Under the pieces are notes generated by a model. That model did no database searches, was not told the origin of the DNA, and was given only the letters and a program-made list of their open reading frames with translations. A program made the translations under genes and the position numbers. This document shows positions 1-7,487 of a stretch of 64,000 nucleotides of DNA, in pieces; the stretch's first letter is position 1; each line of letters begins with the position of its first letter. Location: assembly GCF_014323705.1 (NCBI RefSeq), contig NZ_JABVEC010000026.1, positions 1 to 64,000 on the forward strand. The letters are read 5' to 3'. This stretch comes from Actinomadura alba (GTDB lineage: Bacteria; Actinomycetota; Actinomycetes; Streptosporangiales; Streptosporangiaceae).

Positions 1-696
1 TGAGGCCATCGCCACGGCGGCCTCGCCGTACTCGTTCTGGGCGAGCTGCCGGCTGGCCTGGAATCGCTCGAGGTGTGAGCTCAGCGCCGTTGACCGGTCG
101 ACGGCCTCTTGGATCGCCTGCCGGGGCAGCACCACCACTGTGCAGCCGGTGACAGCCTTGATCGTGAAGTCCCAGTCGTCCTGTCCGCTGAGGAATGCCT
201 GTTCGCCGAGATAGTCGCCGTCCGCGAGCACCTCCAGAACGGTCTGGTCGCCGTAGTGACCCGGGCGGATCTTGTTCGCCTTGCCGTGGGCGAGGATGAC
301 GACCTCGTCGGCCAGTCGCCCGGCTTCGATGATCACGTCGCCGGGCTCGTACTCCCGTTGGACGAAGGCGTCGGCCAGTGCCTCGAGCACGGCGTCGTCC
401 TCGAACTCCCGCAACAGGCGAAGCTCCCGTAGTTCCTGCGGGATGACCCGTACCTGCGCGCCGGCGGTCGTGAAGGCCACGCGCCCGTCACCGATCGTGT
501 AGGTGAGCCTTCGGTTCACCCGGTAGGCCCCGCCCGAGACCTGCACCCACGGCAGCAGCTTCAGCAACCACCGTGAGGAGATGCCCTGCATCTGCGGAAT
601 GGACTTGGTCGTCGTCGCCAGATTCCGCGCCGCCGTCGTATCCAGACTCAGTTGCGGTTGGCCGTTTTGAGCTGCCGATTGTACGGACTCCGTCAT
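1..696 (-). CDS. Family 2B encapsulin shell protein with embedded cNMP-binding-like domain (partial, C-terminus beyond window)
   Basis: 232 residues are visible, reading off the left edge without a stop. The N-terminal arm contains SLDTTAARNLATTTKS (residues 17-32) followed by PQMQGISSRWLLKLLPWVQV (34-53), a stretch I recognise from family 2B encapsulin shells, once annotated as Crp-like or EshA proteins. From about residue 92 a cyclic-nucleotide-binding-type beta-roll begins (YEPGDVIIEAG at 116-126, then GDYLGEQAFLSG), as expected because family 2B shells carry this domain inserted into the HK97-type fold. Known family 2B shells form protein compartments around terpene cyclases or polyprenyl transferases. 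The cargo gene would be expected nearby, here probably left of the window. The start ATG at 696 has only a weak upstream GGCGG. Family call is confident; ligand binding and cargo are unknown. Confidence 0.85.
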   Translation of the reverse strand, partial: MTESVQSAAQNGQPQLSLDTTAARNLATTTKSIPQMQGISSRWLLKLLPWVQVSGGAYRVNRRLTYTIGDGRVAFTTAGAQVRVIPQELRELRLLREFEDDAVLEALADAFVQREYEPGDVIIEAGRLADEVVILAHGKANKIRPGHYGDQTVLEVLADGDYLGEQAFLSGQDDWDFTIKAVTGCTVVVLPRQAIQEAVDRSTALSSHLERFQASRQLAQNEYGEAAVAMAS

Positions 697-1126
697 GAAT
701 TACACCGCCAAGCTAATTGCGCCGACAGATGGGGTTGTCGCGGCAAAGAAAGAGCGGTCGCCTTTCCGGAGAAGCCTTCTCGAGCGGAGGTTACCTAGCG
801 CACTTGCTTGATCACAACGTGCAATTAGAGGTAGTTGGTCGGAATTTGTATCCATTTACATACTTTTGTGACCTGCAATGGCGCCGGCCGGCCGAGAGTC
901 GAGGACGAGTCGCACCCGTGTTCTCCGCGCCCCACAGAGCCACGACGAGGCGATCGGATGGATCCCGCGCTTCCGGCGTGCCGGAGTGTTGATCGCTGGG
1001 CCGTCCAAATTTGTTGCATTTGTTGGCGAGTGCGCGCATGACGAAGTGGAAACGTCGAGAACGTTTTTCAGATCGGGCTGGCAATTCTCCACCTCGTGTG
1101 CATAATCCGGTGAAGCGGAGGTGGAG
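697..1126. promoter_or_regulatory. Divergent intergenic region, A+T-richer than flanks
   Basis: These 430 bases separate the encapsulin gene from the DUF4239-like gene and must hold both promoters. The stretch about 780-870 is visibly richer in A+T than its surroundings. A short hairpin TCCGG-cgtg-CCGGA lies at 972-985, and TTTGTTG is repeated directly at 1010-1016 and 1019-1025. No convincing gene was found in it. Confidence 0.5.
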
Positions 1127-1894
1127 ATGATGCCCTATCTGGTACTGGCCGCGCTCGCGGCCGTCCTGGCGGTTGTGGTCGCCGCGCTCACTTTCAGGAA
1201 ATTCGCCAAGGACGACGACGAACCGGACGGCGCCACCGCGGGCCACGCGGGGTCGATGCTCTCGGCATTGTTCCTCCTGGTGTTCGCCATCGCCGTCATC
1301 GTCCCGTGGACCGTGGCCGACACGGCACAGCAGAACACCTATGCCGAGGCCCGTTCCCTGACCGAGGCGTACTGGGAGACCGACGATCTCCCGCCGGCGG
1401 CCAGGCAGGAGATTCGCCGCCGGATCGACGCTTACACGAACTTCGTCGTCAGCCGGGAATGGCACGCCATGGGCGACGGCAGACTGAACGACGAGGGATG
1501 GAGACAGCTCGACGCACTCCGCGTGACGTTGAACGGGCTGCAGCTCAAGGACAAGGAGCAGGCTGATGCTCGCGACGACATCGTCGACCGGGTGAAGGAG
1601 ACCTATGCGTTCCGCAAGCAGCGCGGTGTCGACGCACGGTCCGGCCTGCCGCCGGGAATTCCGATCCTCACCGTGTTGACCGGCGTCATCATCGTCATCT
1701 TCCCGTTCCTGGCGGGTGCCAAGCCGCGCGGGATGACCCTCGTGCCGTTGCTGGTCATGTCCGCGCTGCTGGGCATCAGCATCTACCTCGTCTTCAACAT
1801 CGAGCACCCCTTCACCGGCGGTCTGGCCGTCGGGCCCGATGCCTTCACCTCCGCGATGCGGGAGTTCGCGCGGATCCAGGCCGTGGCCCCGTAG
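1127..1894 (+). CDS. DUF4239 (bestrophin-like) membrane protein
   Basis: 255 residues from ATG 1127. Hydrophobic segments near residues 4-24 and 45-68 precede a soluble central region (YAEARSLTEAYWETDDLP and following), and two more membrane segments lie at the C-terminus (PILTVLTGVIIVIFPFLAG and TLVPLLVMSALLGISIYLVF). This 2+2 topology with a soluble middle matches the DUF4239/bestrophin-like family. Function in the family is not established; anion-channel activity is only an analogy. An upstream GTG at 1121 is in frame, but GGAGG at 1117-1121 is correctly spaced only for ATG 1127 or 1130, so I start at 1127. It is transcribed away from the encapsulin. Confidence 0.75.
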   Translation: MMPYLVLAALAAVLAVVVAALTFRKFAKDDDEPDGATAGHAGSMLSALFLLVFAIAVIVPWTVADTAQQNTYAEARSLTEAYWETDDLPPAARQEIRRRIDAYTNFVVSREWHAMGDGRLNDEGWRQLDALRVTLNGLQLKDKEQADARDDIVDRVKETYAFRKQRGVDARSGLPPGIPILTVLTGVIIVIFPFLAGAKPRGMTLVPLLVMSALLGISIYLVFNIEHPFTGGLAVGPDAFTSAMREFARIQAVAP

Positions 1895-1977
1895 GCCCGG
1901 ATCACGACTCCACGCGAAGGCCGCCGACCCAGCGTCCGGGCATCCCCTAACCACCCCATCGGGGCGGAACAGGCAGC

Positions 1978-3090
1978 ATGGGGTGCATGATGCGGTTACT
2001 CCGGTCAGCCGTCGCCCGGTGGATGATCGTCGTCCCGGCGATCGCGGTCGTGGCCCTGGCGCTGACGTGGGGGCGGCACCTGCTCGGATTCGTGGTGATG
2101 ATCGTGGCCGTGCTGCTCGCGGGTGCGATCCTGGCCGCCGTCCATCACGCCGAGGTCGTCGCGCACCGGGTCGGCGAACCGTTCGGCTCACTGATCCTCG
2201 CGGTGGCGGTCACGGTGATCGAGGTGGCGCTGATCGTCACTCTGATGGTCTCCGGAGGTCCGAAGACGGCGTCCCTGGCCCGCGACACGGTGTTCGCCGC
2301 AGTCATGATCACCTGCAACGGCATCGTCGGGCTGTGCCTGCTGGTCGGCGCGCTCCGCCGCCGGGTGGCGGTGTTCAACGCCGAGGGCACGGGCGGAGCG
2401 CTCGCGACCGTGGCGACGCTCGCCACCCTGAGCCTGGCGCTGCCGGCCTTTACCACGAGCAGGCCAGGACCGGCCTTCTCCCCGCCGCAACTGGCGTTCG
2501 CGGCGGTCGCCTCCCTTGCCCTGTACGGCCTGTTCGTGCTCACGCAGACCGTCCGCCATCGCGACTACTTCCTCCCCGTCGGACCCGACGGCACCGCGGC
2601 CGACGCCCCCGGCGAGCACGCCGCCCCGCCCTCCGCACAGGCCGCCATGACCAGCCTCGGCCTGCTGCTCGTGGCCCTCGTCGCCGTGGTCGGGCTCGCG
2701 AAGGTGGAGTCACCGGTGATCGAGTCCTCGGTCGAGTCCGCCGGGCTCCCGCAGCCGGTCGTGGGTGTGGTGATCGCGCTGCTGGTCCTGTTGCCGGAGA
2801 CCCTCGCGGCGGTACGGGCCGCCCAGCGAGATCGGATCCAGACCAGCCTCAATCTGGCGTACGGCTCGGCCATGGCCAGCATCGGCCTGACCATCCCCGC
2901 CATCGCCGTCGCGTCGATCTGGCTGACCGGGCCCCTGCTGCTCGGCCTGGGCGCCACCCATCTCGTGCTGCTCGCGCTCACCGTCGTCGTGAGCACGCTC
3001 ACCGTCGTGCCCGGCCGCGCGACCGTACTTCAGGGCGGGGTGCACCTCGGCCTGCTGGCGGCTTTCCTCTTCCTGGCCGTGAGCCCCTGA
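1978..3090 (+). CDS. chaA: Calcium/proton antiporter, ChaA-like
   Basis: 370 residues, about ten membrane segments. The two inverted alpha repeats of the Ca2+:cation antiporter superfamily are visible: HHAEVVAHRVGEPFG with TVIEVALIV (residues 56-88) and PETLAAVRAAQRDRIQ followed by SLNLAYGSAMASIGLTIP (roughly 265-300). The glutamates in GEPFG/TVIE and in the second repeat are the expected cation ligands. The role should be efflux of Ca2+ (possibly Na+ or K+) for protons at the cytoplasmic membrane. Starts at 1978, 1987 and 1990 are all possible since no strong ribosome site separates them. Its last 381 bases are overlapped in antisense by the C-terminal extension of the MFS gene on the other strand. 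Confidence 0.9.
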   Translation: MGCMMRLLRSAVARWMIVVPAIAVVALALTWGRHLLGFVVMIVAVLLAGAILAAVHHAEVVAHRVGEPFGSLILAVAVTVIEVALIVTLMVSGGPKTASLARDTVFAAVMITCNGIVGLCLLVGALRRRVAVFNAEGTGGALATVATLATLSLALPAFTTSRPGPAFSPPQLAFAAVASLALYGLFVLTQTVRHRDYFLPVGPDGTAADAPGEHAAPPSAQAAMTSLGLLLVALVAVVGLAKVESPVIESSVESAGLPQPVVGVVIALLVLLPETLAAVRAAQRDRIQTSLNLAYGSAMASIGLTIPAIAVASIWLTGPLLLGLGATHLVLLALTVVVSTLTVVPGRATVLQGGVHLGLLAAFLFLAVSP

Positions 3091-4281
3091 AACGGCAAGG
3101 TCCCGAAGAGATTCATCGATGCCCGCCGGTCGAGGTCGCCCGGCGAGGACGCGGCCACAGCACGCCGCGGTGACGGTGACCACGAACGCGGACACGAGCA
3201 GGGCCGTGCCGAGGCTGCTCACGGCCGCGAGGGCGCCGATCAGCGCGGGTCCCAGGAAGCTCCCGAGATACGCGATCGCGGAGACCCGGGCCACCGCGGC
3301 GGCAGGTGATCGTCCGGCTTGCGCCGCCCGATGTCCGGCCACACCGAGAGCGATCGGGAATGTGACGGACAGGCCGAGGCCGAACACGGCGAATCCGGCC
3401 AGGCCGGCGATGGGCCGATGCAGGAGCAATGCACCGCCCAACCCGATCGCGGCCGTCAGTGCGGCGCAACGGAACAGCATCACCGGGCCGATCCGGGCAC
3501 GCAGGTGATCGCCGGCGAGGCGGCCGAGCGTCATCGCGGCCAGGAACGCCACCAGGCCGCTCGCCGCGAAGGAGTCCTCGGCACCGAGGTCGTACAGGTA
3601 CACCGCCGCCCAGTCGTTGGCGCTGCCCTCGGCCATGGTCACGCCGAACGCCACCGCTCCCAGCGCGAGCAGCCGACCTCTCGGGGACGCCTGATCGGAG
3701 GGCGGCCGCACGGTATCGGCGTCGGCGTCGTCTCTGATCAGCCACCGTGACGAGATCACCGCGGTCAGCGCGGCGGCCGCGCCGACCGCCCCGAAGTGCG
3801 CCATCACTCCGTCCGCCAGCCATGTCGCGAGCACGCCGGCACCGGCCCCCGTGATGCCGCCGAGCGTGTGCATGGCGTGCAGCCGGGACAGCACGGCCCG
3901 GCCGTGGTGCCGTTCCAGTACGACTCCGTTCGCGTTGATCGCCACGTCCACCACACCGTTGGCGCAGGCGGAGATCGTCAGCACGAGAACGAGGACCGGC
4001 AGGTCGGGGGCGGCGCCGATCGGCGGCAGCAGCAGGGCGAAGAGCGGTAGCGAGAGCCGCAGTGTCACCCGGCTGCCGAACCTGCTCACCAGCAGGGCTC
4101 CCACGCGGAGCCCGACGATCGCCCCGCCGTTCAAGGCGACGAGGGCGATCGCGAGGTCCGCCGCGCTCAACCCGAGTGCGGTCTTGACGGCCGGGACGCG
4201 GGCCGCCCAGGTGCCGAAGACCAGTCCGGCCAGGAAGAAGGCACCGGCGACGGCACCGGCGGCTCCGCGATTCGGCGACAT
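2710..4281 (-). CDS. MFS transporter with a long C-terminal extension antisense to chaA
   Basis: The first ~390 residues form a 12-helix major facilitator protein; GTWAARVPAVKTALGLSAADL near the start and LGRLAGDHLRAR in the second half resemble the fucose-permease/YfkF-like MFS branch. Past about residue 397 the frame stays open for another ~126 residues through the 3' end of chaA, giving a charged, Gln/Asp/Gly-rich tail (for example GDGGDGQADAGHG) with no membrane segments. That tail looks like the shadow of chaA, so either the native stop codon was lost or the convergent overlap is real. It diverges from a LacI regulator across a double operator, so it is probably repressed by it. Substrate unknown, possibly a sugar or drug. 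Confidence 0.85.
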   Translation of the reverse strand: MSPNRGAAGAVAGAFFLAGLVFGTWAARVPAVKTALGLSAADLAIALVALNGGAIVGLRVGALLVSRFGSRVTLRLSLPLFALLLPPIGAAPDLPVLVLVLTISACANGVVDVAINANGVVLERHHGRAVLSRLHAMHTLGGITGAGAGVLATWLADGVMAHFGAVGAAAALTAVISSRWLIRDDADADTVRPPSDQASPRGRLLALGAVAFGVTMAEGSANDWAAVYLYDLGAEDSFAASGLVAFLAAMTLGRLAGDHLRARIGPVMLFRCAALTAAIGLGGALLLHRPIAGLAGFAVFGLGLSVTFPIALGVAGHRAAQAGRSPAAAVARVSAIAYLGSFLGPALIGALAAVSSLGTALLVSAFVVTVTAACCGRVLAGRPRPAGIDESLRDLAVSGAHGQEEESRQQAEVHPALKYGRAAGHDGERAHDDGEREQHEMGGAQAEQQGPGQPDRRDGDGGDGQADAGHGRAVRQIEAGLDPISLGGPYRREGLRQQDQQRDHHTHDRLREPGGLDRGLDHR

Positions 4282-4291
4282 GACGACCCTT

Positions 4292-4320
4292 CTGAACTAG
4301 TACAGACTGAACTAGTTCAG
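4292..4320. promoter_or_regulatory. Tandem palindromic operators between MFS and lacI-type genes
   Basis: CTGAACTAGTTCAG at 4307-4320 is a perfect 14-bp palindrome, and CTGAACTAGTACAG at 4292-4305 is the same sequence with one change, so two half-turn-phased operators lie side by side (15 bp start to start). They lie 11 bp upstream of the MFS start and 17 bp upstream of the LacI start. The likely ligand is the adjacent LacI-family repressor, acting on both genes. The site is seen directly; the binding partner is inferred. Confidence 0.75.
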
Positions 4321-4337
4321 GACGCTACCATCCGGAT

Positions 4338-5429
4338 GTGGCTCACCGGGAGGGGAAGAGAACGGGCGGCGGGCGGCCAGGCCGCGGAGTGACGCTGCAG
4401 GATCTCGCTCGGAGCCTCGGGGTCTCGAAGGCCACCGTCTCCAACGCCTACAACCGGCCCGACCAGCTGAGCGCGAATCTGCGGGACCGGATCCTGGCCG
4501 AGGCGGATCGCCTCGGCTATCCGGGCCCCGACCCCATCGCGGCCACCTTCAGCCGCCGCCGTGCGGGAGCGATCGGGCTGGTCTTCGACGACCCGCTGAC
4601 CTACGCGTTGACCGACCCCGCGGAGGTGCTCTTCGTGACCGGGATCGGCGAGGTGTGCGAGCGGACCGGGATCGGGCTCGTCCTCATTCCGCGCGGGCCG
4701 ACCGAGGACCTCGTCCAGCGGGCACTGGTCGATGGCTTCGTCTGCCATTGCGATCTCGACGGCGACGACCGCCTGGACATCGCGCTCGCGAGGGAGCTGC
4801 CCGTGGTCGTCGTCGACGGCCCGCCGCGCGCCGACGCCGGACACGTCGGCATCGACGACTTCGGGGGCGCGGCCTTGGCCGCACGTCACCTGCTCGAGCT
4901 CTGCCATCGCCGGATCGCCGTGCTGGTCGGCCCGCTCCACGCCGACGGCGGCAGTGGACCGGCGAGCCCGGCGCGTCAGGAGAGCGCGCGCTATCACGTC
5001 ACGCTGCAGCGGCTGAAGGGCTATCGGAGCGAGATCGAGAGCGCGGGACTGGACTGGGCCGACGTGACCGTCGCCGAATGCGCGCCGTACGGCAGGGAGG
5101 CCGGATACCGCAACGCGTGCGCGCTGCTCGACCAGGAGAGGCGACCCACGGCCCTGCTCGCGGAGAGTGACGAACTCGCGCTGGGGGCTCTGCGCGCCGC
5201 GACCGAGCGGGGCATCGACGTACCGCAGCAACTGTCGATCGTCGGATTCGACGACGCGCCACCGGCGGCGTGGGCGACCCCCGGGCTGACGACCGTACGG
5301 CAACCGCACCAGCAGAAGGGACGCGCGGCCGCCGAGTATCTACTCGGCCCGCACCGCAACGAGCGGACCGTCCTCCCCGTCGAACTGGTCACCCGCGGCT
5401 CCACCGCGCGAGCCCCTCGGTCGCCCTGA
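4338..5429 (+). CDS. LacI-family transcriptional regulator
   Basis: 363 residues. The N-terminal HTH (VTLQDLARSLGVSKATVSNAYNRP in part, residues ~18-40) and hinge helix (LSANLRDRILAEADRLGYPG) are classic LacI, followed by a periplasmic-binding-protein-like sensor domain ending in LSIVGFDDAPPAAWATPGLTTV. It should bind the twin palindromes just upstream and control the divergent MFS gene and itself. The GTG start has a -10-like TACCAT at 4326-4331 exactly 6 nt upstream and no ribosome site, so the mRNA is probably leaderless. Effector unknown. Confidence 0.9.
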   Translation: MAHREGKRTGGGRPGRGVTLQDLARSLGVSKATVSNAYNRPDQLSANLRDRILAEADRLGYPGPDPIAATFSRRRAGAIGLVFDDPLTYALTDPAEVLFVTGIGEVCERTGIGLVLIPRGPTEDLVQRALVDGFVCHCDLDGDDRLDIALARELPVVVVDGPPRADAGHVGIDDFGGAALAARHLLELCHRRIAVLVGPLHADGGSGPASPARQESARYHVTLQRLKGYRSEIESAGLDWADVTVAECAPYGREAGYRNACALLDQERRPTALLAESDELALGALRAATERGIDVPQQLSIVGFDDAPPAAWATPGLTTVRQPHQQKGRAAAEYLLGPHRNERTVLPVELVTRGSTARAPRSP

Positions 5430-5471
5430 ACATGGTGGCCGGAGACGCGCTCCGTCGGCCGCGGTGGCGCG

Positions 5472-5807
5472 TCAGTCGAAGAGAAGCACGAACGCCACCA
5501 CCACGGCGAGCACCACGGTGGCGATGACGAACCAGAGGACGACCGCTATCAGCGTCAAGGTCGTCAGCAGGCGGCCGAAACCGTCACCGGCCCGCTTCGC
5601 CCGCCGCCGTGCCCAGATCGCGAGCGGGAACGCGGCGATCTCCAGCGGAAGACCCAGGATGAAACCGGCACCGGGAAAGAGCAGTACGGCGTACCCCACG
5701 CCGGCCAGGAAGGCGGCGGAGTAGGCGACCTTGTCGCGGTCGCCACCAGCGAGCCCGGCCCTGCCGGAACCTGGATCATCAGAGGCCACGGCCGGAGTGT
5801 GACACAT
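5472..5807 (-). CDS. Small membrane protein of unknown function
   Basis: About 111 residues from ATG 5807 (an in-frame GTG lies at 5849). A hydrophilic N-terminus is followed by hydrophobic stretches YSAAFLAGVGYAVLLFPGAG, GLPLEIAAFPLAIWA and a long final segment (LTLIAVVLWFVIATVVLAVVV). A basic stretch RRRAKRAGDGFGR separates the second and third. It resembles many unassigned actinobacterial integral membrane proteins; no domain recognised. It lies convergent to the LacI gene and upstream-adjacent genes are on the same strand, but the 87-129 bp gap does not force an operon. Confidence 0.6.
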   Translation of the reverse strand: MCHTPAVASDDPGSGRAGLAGGDRDKVAYSAAFLAGVGYAVLLFPGAGFILGLPLEIAAFPLAIWARRRAKRAGDGFGRLLTTLTLIAVVLWFVIATVVLAVVVAFVLLFD

Positions 5808-5936
5808 CCCCCAGAACGTCCGCCAGACACCAAAGCCTCGTCCGGCCACCTGGTCGCGGCCAGGCGTGCGGTCAGGTCGTCCAGGTCCGCCTACGGGTGT
5901 CGAGGGTGAACGGGCGGACGGCGGTCTGGTCGGCCG

Positions 5937-6395
5937 TCACGGCATCCGCCCCCATGCCCGGTCGTCGTCCTCGCGCTCGGGTTCGCCGGCGGCCGCGCGT
6001 ACGACCGCCACCTCGTTCTCGTCCAGGCCGGAGTAGCCGCTGCGCCGGTGCTGCTCGGCCTGATCGTCGATCCACCGGCCATGGGCCTCCCAAGCGGCCT
6101 GCTTGCTGGTCCCCAGGGCCGCACCGATCTGTGACCACGAAGCACCGGCACTGCGGGCCGAGCGCACGGAGAGCTGACGCCCGTAGCCGGCCTTCCGTGC
6201 GATCACCTCGCCCAGCGCGAGGAGCTCCAGGGCCTCGTCGCGCGACAGCGGCACGGCGTCGGGATCAGGCGGCGTGAGCGGAAGGTCGTCGTCATCGACC
6301 GGCGTCGCGAGGGAATCGCGGGCACGGAGCTTGTCGTAGCGCGCGGCGGCGGTCAGCAGGGTGAACCGGCCCTCGATCTCATCAGGAGTGGACAT
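5937..6395 (-). CDS. Helix-turn-helix protein, likely self-regulating
   Basis: 152 residues from ATG 6395. The middle part contains a probable HTH (SWSQIGAALGTSKQAAWEAH), after a helical region with DEALELLALGEVIARKAGYG. The N-terminus carries an acidic linker DDDDLPLTPPDPDAVPLS. I recognise this as a common unassigned actinobacterial HTH type, not a named regulator. A longer reading from 6446 exists, but on this strand TTGACG (6427-6432), a 17-bp spacer and CAGAAT (6404-6409 region) place transcription start at the ATG, so a leaderless start at 6395 is preferred. Three phased TGACG repeats overlap that promoter and suggest autoregulation. Confidence 0.7.
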   Translation of the reverse strand: MSTPDEIEGRFTLLTAAARYDKLRARDSLATPVDDDDLPLTPPDPDAVPLSRDEALELLALGEVIARKAGYGRQLSVRSARSAGASWSQIGAALGTSKQAAWEAHGRWIDDQAEQHRRSGYSGLDENEVAVVRAAAGEPEREDDDRAWGRMP

Positions 6396-6406
6396 GGGGC
6401 CGATTC

Positions 6407-6443
6407 TGACGTCAAGACAACCTGACGTCAAGTTGTCCTGACG
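6407..6443. promoter_or_regulatory. Three TGACG(TCA) repeats phased at 16 bp over the HTH-gene promoter
   Basis: The 8-bp palindrome TGACGTCA occurs at 6407-6414 and 6423-6430, and TGACGC begins at 6439, so three copies lie exactly 16 bp apart. They cover the -35 and -10 of the leaderless minus-strand gene starting at 6395. This is the arrangement of a repressor array; the protein encoded next door is the obvious candidate binder. The spacing is seen; binding is inferred. Confidence 0.6.
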
Positions 6444-6552
6444 CACTTTCGCAGAGACCCATTCGCGGCTCCATGACCACGGCCACCGGCGAGCCCGGCC
6501 GCTCAGCCGCCCCGAATCCCGGTGCCGACGACCGCCCCGCGTCCGGTTGACG

Positions 6553-6567
6553 TTGACGCGGCGTCAA
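6553..6567. promoter_or_regulatory. Perfect palindrome upstream of the MerR-type gene
   Basis: TTGACGC-G-GCGTCAA is a perfect 15-bp inverted repeat ending 16 bp before the ATG at 6584; its left arm doubles as a -35-like TTGACG. MerR-family proteins bind such dyads in the spacer of their own promoters, which fits the gene that follows. Confidence 0.6.
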
Positions 6568-6583
6568 TGTTTCTACTTGTTCC

Positions 6584-7386
6584 ATGCGCATCGGAGAGCT
6601 CGCCGACCTCGCCGGGGTCACCACCCGCACAGTCCGGCACTACCACCACTGCGGACTGCTGCCCGAGCCCGCCCGCCGGTCCAACGGATACCGCGTGTAC
6701 GGGCTGCGCGACGCGCTGGAACTCGTCCGTATCCGGCGGCTGACCGAACTCGGCCTGAGCCTGGACGAGGTCAGGGACGTGCCGCCGACGACGCCGGCAA
6801 GGAACTGCACGAGGTCCTCGCCGAACTCGACTCCGACCTGGCCCGGCAAGAGGACGTCATCCGCAGGCGACGCGCCCGCCTGGCCGAGCTGCTGAGGCAG
6901 GCGGAGGAGGGCGACGGGTTTCCCGCCGAGGGGCCGGTCTCACCCGAGCTCACCGCGTTCTTCGGCGAGATGGCCCGCACTTCGGCGCGGCTGCCGGGGC
7001 CCGAGCCGATGATGGCGGTGCAGGAGCGGAAGCTGCTCGCGCTGCTGGACGGTGCGGCCACCGTCGAAACCCGCGGGTGGCTCGAGGTCCTGCGGTCGGC
7101 GACTTCCGCCCCCCACGCGATGCAGCGCGCGTACGAGATCTACGCGCGGATGGACGAGCTCGCCGACGCCGCTGTCGACGATCCGCGGGTCGGCGCGGTG
7201 GCACAGGCCATCGCGGACACGATTCCGGACGACATGGTGCAGGCGATGGCTCTCGGCTCCGAGCACGCCCCGCCGGTCCACGAGGAGGGCGGTGCCTTCG
7301 CCGAGGCGTTCTTCGCGGACTTCGCACCCGCCCAGGCCCAGGCCATCCGGGAGGCCATGCGCCTGTTGTACGAGCGGACCCGATGA
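6584..7386 (+). pseudogene. MerR-family regulator broken by a 1-nt frameshift
   Basis: The N-terminal winged HTH reads MRIGELADLAGVTTRTVRHY followed by GLLPEPARRSNGYRVYG and runs to LSLDEVRDV at about 6780. It then continues in the next frame as ADDAGKELHEVLAELDSDL, RRRRARLAELL and so on to the stop at 7386, an intact coiled-coil plus effector domain. Restoring one base in the run gtgccgccgacg (6779-6790) would rejoin both halves into a ~267-residue protein of the TipA/multidrug-type MerR length. The C-terminal half keeps normal codon use, so the lesion is either very recent or a sequencing error. If real, the product stops soon after the DNA-binding domain and may act as a ligand-blind binder. 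Confidence 0.8.
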
Positions 7387-7401
7387 GGACGACCCGAAGT
7401 G

Positions 7402-7443
7402 GATCAAGGATCGAGGCACTCCTGTGTGCCCCGATCCTTGATC
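7402..7443. terminator. Strong stem-loop after the MerR gene
   Basis: An 18-bp stem with one mismatch (arms 7402-7419 and 7426-7443, GATCAAGGATCG pairing with CGATCCTTGATC at the base) encloses a 6-nt loop 15 nt after the stop at 7386. No T-run follows, as is usual for high-G+C terminators. It separates the MerR gene from the PhzF gene. Confidence 0.65.
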
Positions 7444-7487
7444 GACTTCCTCTACACGGCGCGGGGGGTCGGTGGTATTGAGGGAGA

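Noticed and set aside
812..2191. Long minus-strand open frame opposite the DUF4239-like and chaA genes
   Set aside because: Composition is Arg/Gly/Pro/Asp with no domain, and it lies antisense to well-supported genes; high G+C makes such frames open by chance.
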